A DNA stretch of 61,739 bases from contig DYKO01000016.1 of NCBI GenBank assembly GCA_020722565.1, positions 1 to 61,739 on the forward strand. The letters are read 5' to 3'. This DNA is from Rikenella microfusus (GTDB lineage Bacteria; Bacteroidota; Bacteroidia; Bacteroidales; Tenuifilaceae). How positions within the stretch are numbered: position 1 is the first letter of the stretch; each line of letters starts with the position of its first letter. Both the position numbers and the translations under genes were made by a program. Positions 18,371 to 27,095 of this stretch are shown one piece after another. The notes beneath the pieces were generated by a model. That model worked only from the letters and a program-made list of their open reading frames with translations. It was not told the origin of the DNA and made no database searches.

Positions 18371-18850
18371 ATGGAAATTGAGCGTAAATATCTGGTTGAT
18401 TCCGATAAATGGAACAAGGTAACTAAACCCATTGGCGTTCCAATTATTCAAGGTTACCTTTGCTCGCTACCCGATAAAACCATCAGGGTAAGGATAAAGG
18501 GAAACCAATCGTACATGACCATCAAGGGGAAATCGATGGGCATTTCAAGGGAAGAAATTGAATTTGAAATACCATCTGCTCAGGCTCAGGAACTCATTAC
18601 AAACTTTTGTGGCACAACCATTGAAAAGGAGAGGTATAACATCGATTTTGCTGGTAAAACTTGGGATGTAGATGTTTTTAAAGATGAAAATGCCGGACTT
18701 ATTATCGCCGAAATAGAGCTAACCGATGAAAACGAATCATTCCTGCTGCCCGATTGGGTAGACCAAGAGGTATCGCACGATATCCGGTACTTCAACTCCT
18801 ACCTTGCTGAGCATCCCTTTTGTAACTGGAAAAACAATAACATGCAATGA
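18371..18850 (+). CDS. CYTH domain protein (probable triphosphatase)
   Basis: The 159-residue protein starts with the ExExK signature (E2, E4, K6 in MEIERKYLV) and has the alternating charged strands of the triphosphate tunnel fold (TIRVRIKG, YMTIKGK, EIEFEIP, IIAEIEL). Family members hydrolyse inorganic triphosphate or other triphosphates with a metal ion; adenylate cyclase activity is less likely for this short form. The start at 18371 is fixed by the signature. It overlaps the next gene by 4 bp (ATGA). Confidence 0.88.
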   Translation: MEIERKYLVDSDKWNKVTKPIGVPIIQGYLCSLPDKTIRVRIKGNQSYMTIKGKSMGISREEIEFEIPSAQAQELITNFCGTTIEKERYNIDFAGKTWDVDVFKDENAGLIIAEIELTDENESFLLPDWVDQEVSHDIRYFNSYLAEHPFCNWKNNNMQ

Positions 18851-19317
18851 TACAGGTTGATATCCCCGGTAACCGGACTCTCAAACTTGAGCATCTAGTT
18901 CTCGACTTTAACGGAACTCTTGCTGTTGATGGCCAATTGATAAATGGAGTTAAACCGCTACTGCAGCAACTTTCGCAGCGTTTAAAAATTCATATTATTA
19001 CCGCCGATACATTTGGAACTGTAAAGGAATCGCTTAATGATGTGGAATGCAAAGTGGTAATTCTTTCCCCCGATAAACAGGACAAACAAAAGGCCAGCTA
19101 TATCAAAAGGCTTGGCCGTGAGCTTTGCGTTGCCATTGGCAACGGTTTAAACGACAGAATAATGGTAAAATCCGCCCAACTGGGCATTGCAACTATTCAG
19201 GCCGAGGGTGCTGCAGCTCCAACTGTCAAATGCGCCGATATTGCTGTATTATCCATACTCGATGGCCTTAATTTACTACTCAACCCACAGAGGCTTACCG
19301 CAACCCTCCGAAGGTAG
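18847..19317 (+). CDS. HAD-like hydrolase related to P-type ATPase phosphatase domains
   Basis: The 156-residue soluble protein has a HAD fold like the catalytic core of P-type ATPases, without membrane parts. Motif I is DFNGTL (about residues 20-25), so the nucleophile Asp is present but the second acid is Asn. Motif II is ITADTFG and the metal-binding loop is GNGLNDRIM. Translation is probably coupled to the CYTH gene by the 4-bp overlap. The substrate is unknown; a small phosphate ester is likely. Confidence 0.75.
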   Translation: MIQVDIPGNRTLKLEHLVLDFNGTLAVDGQLINGVKPLLQQLSQRLKIHIITADTFGTVKESLNDVECKVVILSPDKQDKQKASYIKRLGRELCVAIGNGLNDRIMVKSAQLGIATIQAEGAAAPTVKCADIAVLSILDGLNLLLNPQRLTATLRR

Positions 19318-19639
19318 TAGGGGTTTGTAAAACAATTCGTCCGACTATGATGAAAGTTGTCCGGCTTTGATGGACACGTCTAGCATTATTTACCTATATC
19401 CCCGAGTCCAAATCATCCGCCATATATTAACGTAAAAAAGATTTTATGACACATTAAGTTACTCAAATACGATTTGTGAAGGGAAAATTAGGAAATAAGA
19501 ATTATTTTCATTCAAACAACAAACCCTATCATCCATCAACCCAATGGATAAATGTCTTAAAAATGTTAACAAAAACAACCCTGAACTGTTAATAAACACA
19601 AAAATAATGTATATTACAAGCAAAATAAACAGGTAAAAT
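19318..19639. other. Intergenic stretch with a short imperfect direct repeat
   Basis: No gene is visible. GTCCGACTATGATGA (19339-19353) recurs as GTCCGGCTTTGATGG (19358-19372), 19 bp apart. The rest is AT-rich leader of the following kinase gene. No consensus promoter was found. Confidence 0.5.
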
Positions 19640-22600
19640 TTGGCATCAAGGGTTGCGCTTTTAATTGTAAACGAAATACTTCCCTTCGAAACATTGGAAT
19701 CAATTCTGAAGGGTAAGGGTTACTCATGCTTAATAATAGACAAGCTTACAAGCGGTATTGAACTACCCATATTTAATCTGGCAGTTGTGGGTATTCCCAG
19801 CCCTGAAGTCTTCTCAATATGTCGAAAGATCCTTGTAGATTACGATGGCGTGGTGCTTTACTATACCGAAGCAGAAAAATATGAACTCAATTATCTTAAA
19901 ATAGATATCCCTGAAAGCCTTTTGCTTTCCAAACAGTTTACTGAAAAAGAACTAGATCTGGCCATTGAGCTTGAATTGCTCAAAAAACAGGTGCACAAAG
20001 CAGAACTCTTTTCTAGCAAAAATTTCAATACAAATCATATTCGTCTCAAAAAGATAATTACCGAGGAACAGGCATGGCGAATCATTTTTGAACAATCGCC
20101 CAATGGGGTGCTGCTTAGCGATGATGAAGGCAATATTATTTACACCAATACAGCAGCAAGCAACATACTGGGTTACAGCCGAGAGGAATTTTTAAAAATG
20201 CGTTTTCATGACCTTGCCCCCAGAGAACTAAGCGAGCAAGTTGATATCAATATTCAAAAGATTTTAAGGGGAGAATCGCTCACTACCGAACTATATAACA
20301 TTAGAAAAGACGGAAGTAAACGTTATGTACAACTACATGAAAACCGAGTAATATTTCCAAATGGTAAATTTGGAATAATGGTAATATCCACCGATATCAG
20401 CCGGGCAAAAGTAGCTGAGGAAGCACTGAAGGAATCGATGGAAAAGTATCGGATTCTGGTTGAGCATTCTAACGATGGAATTATTTACATAAAAGATGGT
20501 CTAGTTATCTATGGTAATCCGAAAGTGATTGAAATGCTCAAAACTAGTCCCAAAGAGTTCATTAACCAGCCCCTTGAAAAATTTGTTCATCCAAATGAAA
20601 AAAGCAGAATAATAGAGAGGTACAGAAACAGGCTAACTGGAAAGCCTGATCCGCCAATTTACGAAACTATCCTTCTTAACTCTGAAGGCGAAAGTGTTCA
20701 TGTTGAGTTAAATGTAAATGTCATTGAACAGGTAAATGGCGAAAAATTTTCCATTGTGTTCATCAGGGATATTACCCTGCGAAAAGAAGCTGATAGGGCC
20801 TTACGCGAAAGTGAAGAGAGCTACAAGGGTCTTTTTAACACCTCCAGCGAGGGCATTTTGATAATCGATTCAAGCGGAGTAATTCTCAACGCCAACACCA
20901 GTGCAATAAACCTATTTGATTACAGAAAGGATGAGCTAATCGGCAAAACTTTAACAGAACTTTGTGAAACCAACCTTTCAAGCATCGATGAGTTAACCCA
21001 AAAAATACGGGTTGCCTACCAGGGGCAACCCCAGAAAATGGAATTTTGGGGTACTAACAAACACGGCAATGCGGTTCCCATTGACATGCACTTTAGCAAG
21101 GGCTCATATTTTGGCCTTAAGGTGATTATGGTAATGTGCCACAATATAACCGACCGTAAGAATGCAGAGGCGATACTTCGTGAGAGCGAAGAAAAATTTA
21201 GAACTCTTACAGAAAAAATTCCGGTTGGTCTTTATCGCATACTACGATCTGGAGAAATAATTTACTGCAATCCCGCATTTGCTAAGATCCTTGGCTATAG
21301 TAACCCTAATGATGTTTTTAATACAAACATTAAGATTCATGTAACAAACCTTGATGAATGGCTGAAAACCTGCTCTGCCTCTCCCACTCCCTGTGAGGTG
21401 AAAATGATTAAATCCGACGGTACCAATATTTGGGTACAAAACATCATACAACCCAACATAAGCGAAAACCCGAATACCAACCATTTCGATGGCATGCTTA
21501 CCGATGTTACTGACCGTAAATTGGTTCTCGATGAGCTGTTTGAAAGTGAAGCCAAGTTTAGGGCCATGCTACTGGCCATTCCCGATCACCTCTTCAGAAT
21601 AAATGATAAAGGAGTTCTTATTGACTTTGCCCCAACAAAACATTTTTTCTACCCCACTATTGGGAATAGTAATCTTGGTCAGTCAATTTCAAACCTTTTT
21701 GGGAGCAAAATATTTAAAAAATACACCAAGGCAATCGATTTTGCAAAGAGCTCAGGGGAGCTGCAGCGCTTTGAATACTCAATTGAACACAGCAACTTCA
21801 TTTATTACTATGAGGCCCGAATTTTACCAGCGGGGAACGACATTTTCCTTGTTCTACTTAGGGATATAACCCAGCAAAAAAAATTTGAGAAAGAAATTCG
21901 CATTCTGGCCCAAACCATAATGAATGCCAACGACAGCATCTCCATAACCAATTCCAAGGGTGAATTTATTTATGTTAATCCTGCTTTCACCCGGATATAT
22001 GGATACACTCAAACCGAAATAATTAGTAAAAAATCAAACATTCTTAAACCAACAGGAACTAAGAGTGAAATAGAAAAAGAGATTAATGAAGCTACTCTCA
22101 AAGGAGGATGGAGAGGTGAGTTGCTTAATGTACGAAAGGATGGTACCGTATTCCCAATATATCTATCTACATCTCCTATTTTTAATGAATACAACGAGCA
22201 TATAGCCTCCGTGGGTATTGCCATGGATATTTCCGAGCGAAAATATATTGAGCAAGAGCTCATAAGAGCCAAAGAACAAGCGGAGGAATCGGACAGGTTG
22301 AAAACTGCATTCCTTTCCAACATGAGCCATGAGATCCGTTCACCAATGAATGCGGTTTTGGGATTCATTCAACTACTCAAATCAGAGGAAAAACTTACCG
22401 AAACCGGAAAGCAATACATTGAACTCATTGAAAACAGCGGAAATCAATTGCTATCTCTTATTGAGGACATCATTGATATCTCCAAAATACAATCGAACCA
22501 AATCAGAATCAACAAAACAACCTTCGATCTAAATTCACTTATGGAGGATCTGTATTTGGTTTACTCCACTCAGCTTACCAGAAAAGAGGAGCAGAAAACG

Positions 22601-23443
22601 CTGCTTCATAAACCGGATCTCCAGCAATCCTCGCCTTTCCATATTTTTTCAGACCCAGTTAGAATCAGGCAAATTCTGAGTAACCTCTTAAGTAATGCCA
22701 TTAAGTTTACCCCCACCGGATTTATCAAATTTGGCTACACCATCCTCATCGACGAGGATATGCCCTATATACAGTGCTACGTTCAGGACAGCGGCATTGG
22801 CATCTCTCCCGAAAAGCAAGCCCTTATATTTGAACGGTTCCGTCAGGCCGACGATTCATATACCCGGCTCTATGGGGGGTCGGGACTTGGACTCGCTATT
22901 TCAAAAGGGCTTGTTGATTTACTAGGGGGTAGCATCTGGGTGGAAAGCACCGAGGGTCAAGGTTCCACATTTTACTTTAACATACCCTACCAGGAGGGAA
23001 ATAGGGAAATGCTCACTGAAATTTCAGATCAAGAAATCAAAAAAGCAGACAAAACACTTCTTAGAAACAAGAAAATACTAATTGTTGAAGATATCAAAGA
23101 AATACAGCTCTACTTTGAGCGATTACTGGAACCCACGGCTGCCAAGTTAATATTTGCAAATAATGCCCGAGAAGCAAGGGCTCTATTCAAAAAACATAAG
23201 GATATCGATATAGTTTTGTTAGATATCCGACTACCCGATGCCGATGGCTATGTTTTGGCTACAGAATTTAAAAGGGTACGGCCCAACCTCCCTATAATTG
23301 CTCAAACTGCTTATGCCCTGCAATCCGAACTCAACAAAAGCATCGAAAGCGGTTGCAACGACTATGTTACCAAGCCCCTAGACTCCAATATTCTTATTAA
23401 GAAAATTTTACGTCTTCTTAATTATAAAAAGAACGGCAACTAA
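19640..23443 (+). CDS. Multi-PAS hybrid histidine kinase
   Basis: The 1267-residue soluble protein begins with a receiver-like domain (1-115) that lacks a recognisable phosphoacceptor Asp. Six PAS domains follow (about 145-265, 268-390, 393-510, 512-635, 638-755, 758-880), then HisKA with the box SNMSHEIRSP (His897), an HATPase with N and G boxes (NLLSNAIKF, GSGLGLAI), and a C-terminal receiver with Asp1195 and the KPLD lysine. It would sense cytoplasmic signals and pass phosphate to its own receiver. The start is a TTG at 19640, forced by an in-frame TAA two codons upstream and the lack of an early ATG. Stop codons overlap the convergent pdxH. No partner regulator is adjacent. Confidence 0.9.
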   Translation: MASRVALLIVNEILPFETLESILKGKGYSCLIIDKLTSGIELPIFNLAVVGIPSPEVFSICRKILVDYDGVVLYYTEAEKYELNYLKIDIPESLLLSKQFTEKELDLAIELELLKKQVHKAELFSSKNFNTNHIRLKKIITEEQAWRIIFEQSPNGVLLSDDEGNIIYTNTAASNILGYSREEFLKMRFHDLAPRELSEQVDINIQKILRGESLTTELYNIRKDGSKRYVQLHENRVIFPNGKFGIMVISTDISRAKVAEEALKESMEKYRILVEHSNDGIIYIKDGLVIYGNPKVIEMLKTSPKEFINQPLEKFVHPNEKSRIIERYRNRLTGKPDPPIYETILLNSEGESVHVELNVNVIEQVNGEKFSIVFIRDITLRKEADRALRESEESYKGLFNTSSEGILIIDSSGVILNANTSAINLFDYRKDELIGKTLTELCETNLSSIDELTQKIRVAYQGQPQKMEFWGTNKHGNAVPIDMHFSKGSYFGLKVIMVMCHNITDRKNAEAILRESEEKFRTLTEKIPVGLYRILRSGEIIYCNPAFAKILGYSNPNDVFNTNIKIHVTNLDEWLKTCSASPTPCEVKMIKSDGTNIWVQNIIQPNISENPNTNHFDGMLTDVTDRKLVLDELFESEAKFRAMLLAIPDHLFRINDKGVLIDFAPTKHFFYPTIGNSNLGQSISNLFGSKIFKKYTKAIDFAKSSGELQRFEYSIEHSNFIYYYEARILPAGNDIFLVLLRDITQQKKFEKEIRILAQTIMNANDSISITNSKGEFIYVNPAFTRIYGYTQTEIISKKSNILKPTGTKSEIEKEINEATLKGGWRGELLNVRKDGTVFPIYLSTSPIFNEYNEHIASVGIAMDISERKYIEQELIRAKEQAEESDRLKTAFLSNMSHEIRSPMNAVLGFIQLLKSEEKLTETGKQYIELIENSGNQLLSLIEDIIDISKIQSNQIRINKTTFDLNSLMEDLYLVYSTQLTRKEEQKTLLHKPDLQQSSPFHIFSDPVRIRQILSNLLSNAIKFTPTGFIKFGYTILIDEDMPYIQCYVQDSGIGISPEKQALIFERFRQADDSYTRLYGGSGLGLAISKGLVDLLGGSIWVESTEGQGSTFYFNIPYQEGNREMLTEISDQEIKKADKTLLRNKKILIVEDIKEIQLYFERLLEPTAAKLIFANNAREARALFKKHKDIDIVLLDIRLPDADGYVLATEFKRVRPNLPIIAQTAYALQSELNKSIESGCNDYVTKPLDSNILIKKILRLLNYKKNGN

Positions 23444-24084
23444 GGCGCAAGCCTTTCAATTTTCCATTGCTTATTAATAAGGGAGTACTGTATTCTATCG
23501 TGTAAACGATTTGGACGGCCCTGCCAAAATTCAAACAAATTGGGGACAAGAATGTAACCACCCCAATTAGGTGGACGCTTAATAGTCCTGCCCTTTAGCT
23601 CCTCCTCAAAATCGGCCATGAGCCGCTCCAAATATTTACGATTGGGAATTACAGAACTTTGTGGCGATGCCCAAGCTCCAATTTTGCTGCCCTCTGGCCG
23701 TGTTTTAAAATACTGGTCGCTTTCGTCATCAGAGGTTCTACGAATTTTCCCCTCTACCCGAACCTGCCGCTCCAGTTCGGGCCAGTAAAATACCAAGGCA
23801 CCGTATGGATTCTGAATGATATTTTTGGCTTTTCTGCTCTCGTAATTGGTAAAAAAAGCAAAACCTTTGTCGCTGTATTTTTTCAGTAAAACAATTCTGG
23901 CCGATGGTTTGCCCTCAAAAGTGGATGTGGCAAGAGTCATGGCATTGGGATCCGGTATCATCGAATTCACTGCCTCACGCATCCATATATCAAACTGGTC
24001 GAATGGCGATGCTTTTACTTCTGATTCGTTTAAGGATTTCAAGGAATACTCCCGGCGTAAATCATTCAATTCCTGTTCATTCAT
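23440..24084 (-). CDS. pdxH: Pyridoxamine 5'-phosphate oxidase
   Basis: The 214-residue flavoenzyme oxidises pyridoxine or pyridoxamine phosphate to pyridoxal phosphate. It shows FMN-binding segments (ARIVLLKKY, FFTNYESRKA), the substrate motif RVEG, and the C-terminal signature FWQGRPNRLHDRIQY followed by W-x-I-x-R-L-A-P. It is the last gene of a minus-strand run (DUF4783, nadC, yihY, pdxH) with gaps of 4-7 bp, so it is probably co-transcribed. Confidence 0.95.
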   Translation of the reverse strand: MNEQELNDLRREYSLKSLNESEVKASPFDQFDIWMREAVNSMIPDPNAMTLATSTFEGKPSARIVLLKKYSDKGFAFFTNYESRKAKNIIQNPYGALVFYWPELERQVRVEGKIRRTSDDESDQYFKTRPEGSKIGAWASPQSSVIPNRKYLERLMADFEEELKGRTIKRPPNWGGYILVPNLFEFWQGRPNRLHDRIQYSLINKQWKIERLAP

Positions 24085-24090
24085 AACGCT

Positions 24091-25056
24091 TTATTCCATT
24101 TGAATTTCAATCTTATTCCGATTACCATTTATGGCACTTCGTATACTTGCATTGAGGTCGAAACCAAGTATCAGACCAAAAGCATTAAAATATAGCCATA
24201 GCTGGAAAGCAATAAGCCCGCCGAGCGAACCATAGAATTTGTTATACTGGCCAAAGTGATTTACGTAGTATGAAAAAACAAAAGATGTAATAATTATCAG
24301 CACGGTTGCCAGTAAAGCACCAGGCGAAAAGAAACTAAACTTATCCCTACGCGATGGCGCCAGATAGTAAACCAATGAAATACCTATGTAAAATATAACA
24401 ACTGCAAGTAACCACTTAATAATCATTGCAATAATAAATATTAGTTTTGATTGTAAAACGCCCCAACTACCCAAAATGTTTAGTAGATACTCCCCAAAAA
24501 AAAGCAAGGCAATTCCTATTACCACCACTAAGGGCAGCAAAAAAGTTAAAAGCAGAGCTATCAGATGCTGCTCAATAAAGGTTCTGGTTTCAATTGTGTG
24601 AAAAGTTGCATTAAAGGCATCGATAAGTGCGCTCACCCCGTTGTGGCTAAAGAATGCTGCTGCTAAAAAACCAAACGAAAGCAAACCTGAACTCTTGGTG
24701 TTTACCACTTCAATTAATGTGGCTTCAACCGTTTGATACGCATGCAGTGGCATGATACGCTTCACCAGGTCAAGTAGCTGATCCTGAAAATTATCCAAAG
24801 GGAGGTAGGGTATCAGGGTAAACATGAATATCAACAAAGGAACTGTGGCCAGAAAAAAACTAAAAGCAACAGCCGAAGCCCTAGTGGTAATGGCCCCGTT
24901 AACAATTCCCCTGAAGAAGTATCTTATTACCTCAGCAATCGGAACACCATCTAGCTTTGGGCTTGTGACATACCTAAACCTACGCAAAACCAGGTTAAAC
25001 AATAAAACAGCAACGCGTCCAATCGATCTTTTTCCCTTTCGGGATATACCCAACAT
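24091..25056 (-). CDS. YihY/BrkB-family inner-membrane protein
   Basis: The 321-residue protein has about six membrane helices and the family features TTRASAVAFSFFLATVPLLIFM-like first helix, PSRRDKFSFFSPGA, and a final helix ending LGFDLNASIR. The family (formerly misnamed RNase BN) has no proven function; some members affect serum resistance or osmotic response. It sits 4 bp after nadC and 6 bp before pdxH. Confidence 0.88.
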   Translation of the reverse strand: MLGISRKGKRSIGRVAVLLFNLVLRRFRYVTSPKLDGVPIAEVIRYFFRGIVNGAITTRASAVAFSFFLATVPLLIFMFTLIPYLPLDNFQDQLLDLVKRIMPLHAYQTVEATLIEVVNTKSSGLLSFGFLAAAFFSHNGVSALIDAFNATFHTIETRTFIEQHLIALLLTFLLPLVVVIGIALLFFGEYLLNILGSWGVLQSKLIFIIAMIIKWLLAVVIFYIGISLVYYLAPSRRDKFSFFSPGALLATVLIIITSFVFSYYVNHFGQYNKFYGSLGGLIAFQLWLYFNAFGLILGFDLNASIRSAINGNRNKIEIQME

Positions 25057-25060
25057 CGCC

Positions 25061-25906
25061 TTAGATTTTTTTAAGGTTCATGTCGATACTTTTGATTTGA
25101 TGCGTAATGGCTCCCACCGAGATGAAATCGACCCCGCAGAGGGCGTACTCCCTAATGGTTTCAAGGGTAATTCCCCCCGACGACTCAGTTTCAAACCTGC
25201 CATTAATCATCTCAACCGCTTTTCGGGTATCGGGTATACTGAAATTATCGAGCATTATGCGACGAATTCCACCGATCCGTAATACTGTTTCAACATCCGA
25301 CAGGGAACGGGTCTCTATCTCAATGTCAAGATTTCTGCCTGAGGCAGAGAGGTAATCCTGAGCCTTCTTTATTGCCAGATCAATACCTCCAGCAAAATCG
25401 ATATGGTTGTCCTTTAGCATAATCATATCGAATAGCCCCATTCTGTGATTCATCCCACCACCAATGGCAACAGCCATTTTTTCTAGTACCCTCATCCCGG
25501 GCGTGGTTTTCCGGGTATCGAGTACCCGAGCCTTAGCCCCTTCACAAAGCTTTACATACTGACGGGTTTGAGTGGCAATACCGCTCATGCGCTGCAAAAC
25601 ATTAAGTACAATCCTTTCTGCTTGTAAAAGGCTCTGTACCCTGCCGGTGGCAACAAAAACAATATCGCCGGGGTAAAGAAACTCACCGTCGGCCTTGAGC
25701 ATTTCAACAGCTACTCCGCTATCTATTTTATTGTATATCCGTTGCGCTACGTTCAACCCTGCAATCACTCCTTCCTGTTTCATTTTAAGATGTACCGAAC
25801 CGGTTGCCGCATATGGAATGCACGACAACGATGAATGGTCACCATCGCCTATATCCTCAGCAATGGCCAAGTCAATTAACTGGTCAATAAATTTTTCGTA
25901 TAGCAT
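25061..25906 (-). CDS. nadC: Nicotinate-nucleotide pyrophosphorylase (quinolinate phosphoribosyltransferase)
   Basis: The 281-residue enzyme converts quinolinate and PRPP to nicotinate mononucleotide in NAD synthesis. Family signatures are EDIGDGDHSS, ERIVLNVLQRMSGIAT, RKTTPGMRVLEK, GGGMNHRMGLFDMIMLKDNH and the end segment GVDFISVGAITH. The start at 25906 is chosen because the open frame beyond it belongs to the neighbouring DUF4783 gene; family members start near LYEKFIDQLI. It follows DUF4783 by 7 bp. Confidence 0.95.
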   Translation of the reverse strand: MLYEKFIDQLIDLAIAEDIGDGDHSSLSCIPYAATGSVHLKMKQEGVIAGLNVAQRIYNKIDSGVAVEMLKADGEFLYPGDIVFVATGRVQSLLQAERIVLNVLQRMSGIATQTRQYVKLCEGAKARVLDTRKTTPGMRVLEKMAVAIGGGMNHRMGLFDMIMLKDNHIDFAGGIDLAIKKAQDYLSASGRNLDIEIETRSLSDVETVLRIGGIRRIMLDNFSIPDTRKAVEMINGRFETESSGGITLETIREYALCGVDFISVGAITHQIKSIDMNLKKI

Positions 25907-25913
25907 TTTAAGG

Positions 25914-26342
25914 TTATTTTGGATTAAACTGGCTCTCTGACTCAATCCTAAGCTGATGAATGAAAGTTTTGCTCTCGTCGGTTTTTAGGAAAAGTGAAAC
26001 CCTAAAAACCCCGTTTTTACATTGCAGTGTTCCAATTGCAAATGCAGTTAGCTCCTTTGCCCCCTTATGGTCTATGGTGAACCTAACAGGAATGTTCCGC
26101 TTAAAAAAGTTTTTTAATAGTTGTAGAGCCTGAACCTGACTGTAAAAATTCTCTTCGCCCAGGAGCTCTATCTCAACTATTCGATAAAAGAACCGAGTTA
26201 ACTCCTCGGCATTACCTTTTTGAAGTGCTTCGGCGCTTTTCTTGATTATCTCATCAGTGCCATCCTGAAAGTAAAGGGAATCAGCCTTTGATAAAACCAG
26301 AAGTAGTAACGAAACCAGATATACAATGGATTTGCGAAACAT
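25914..26342 (-). CDS. DUF4783 exported protein
   Basis: The 142-residue protein has a signal peptide (about 1-20) and a compact domain of the NTF2-like type (DUF4783), with the segment FYSQVQALQLLKNFF and a terminal HQLRIESESQ. The family is nearly confined to Bacteroidetes and often lies next to nadC and rlmH, as here. No function is known. First gene of the nadC-yihY-pdxH run; rlmH is divergent. Confidence 0.82.
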   Translation of the reverse strand: MFRKSIVYLVSLLLLVLSKADSLYFQDGTDEIIKKSAEALQKGNAEELTRFFYRIVEIELLGEENFYSQVQALQLLKNFFKRNIPVRFTIDHKGAKELTAFAIGTLQCKNGVFRVSLFLKTDESKTFIHQLRIESESQFNPK

Positions 26343-26582
26343 GATTACAATTAATTAATTGAATTCAACTATAAATCGGCCTATACAATACAACAAATTG
26401 CGAGCCATAAAATTACTATTCCAGCTACATGACATCCAAACATACAACATCAAAAATAAAAATTTTATGGGTAGAACTAAACTTTTTCGTTAACTTAAGG
26501 GGATACATTGCTTAATCTTTTGCTTAATTTTATGGTTCAAACCAAGTTAATCAGCATTATTCCCATATCATTGAGCAATTTC

Positions 26583-27056
26583 ATGAGAATTACATTGATT
26601 GTGTTAGGAAAAACGACAGAAAAATACCTCAACGAGGGTATAGATATCTACCTAAAACGGATTAATCGTTACTGCAAGTTCAATATAAAAGCACTACCAG
26701 AGCTAAAAAACACCAAATCGATGCCCGTTGAACTGCAAAGGGCAAAAGAGGGAGATATACTCCTTGAAGAAATGGCTCATTACCAAGAATGCATTTTGCT
26801 CGATGAGCATGGAAAACATTACCGCTCTGAAGAATTTGCGGCCATAATAGAGAAAAAATTGATTATAGGGAAACGTGATTTGGCATTCATCGTGGGAGGA
26901 CCCTATGGCTTCGACCCCAGGGTGGTTAAAGCAGCGCACTCACAGCTTTCACTATCACCCATGACCTTTTCGCATCAACTTATAAGACTTATTTTTGTTG
27001 AGCAATTATACCGTGCCTTTACCATAATTAGAGGTGAGCCATACCATAACCCATAA
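26583..27056 (+). CDS. rlmH: 23S rRNA (pseudouridine-1915-N3) methyltransferase
   Basis: The 157-residue SPOUT enzyme methylates pseudouridine 1915 in helix 69 of 23S rRNA. It has the knot motifs LLDEHGK, FIVGGPYGF and the C-terminal LSPMTFSHQLIRLIFVEQLYRA with GEPYHN. The start at 26583 (MRITLIVLGK) is the family start; the open frame from 26508 would add 25 unlikely residues. Confidence 0.96.
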   Translation: MRITLIVLGKTTEKYLNEGIDIYLKRINRYCKFNIKALPELKNTKSMPVELQRAKEGDILLEEMAHYQECILLDEHGKHYRSEEFAAIIEKKLIIGKRDLAFIVGGPYGFDPRVVKAAHSQLSLSPMTFSHQLIRLIFVEQLYRAFTIIRGEPYHNP

Positions 27057-27095
27057 TTTAGGCTCAATTTTTGTTGCTTTTAGCAACCTGGAATT

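Noticed and set aside
19635-19655. Sigma-54-like TTGGCATCAAGGGTTGCG at the start of the hybrid kinase gene
   Set aside because: GG and GC are 11 bp apart, not 10, and the sequence overlaps the start codon and first codons of the gene.
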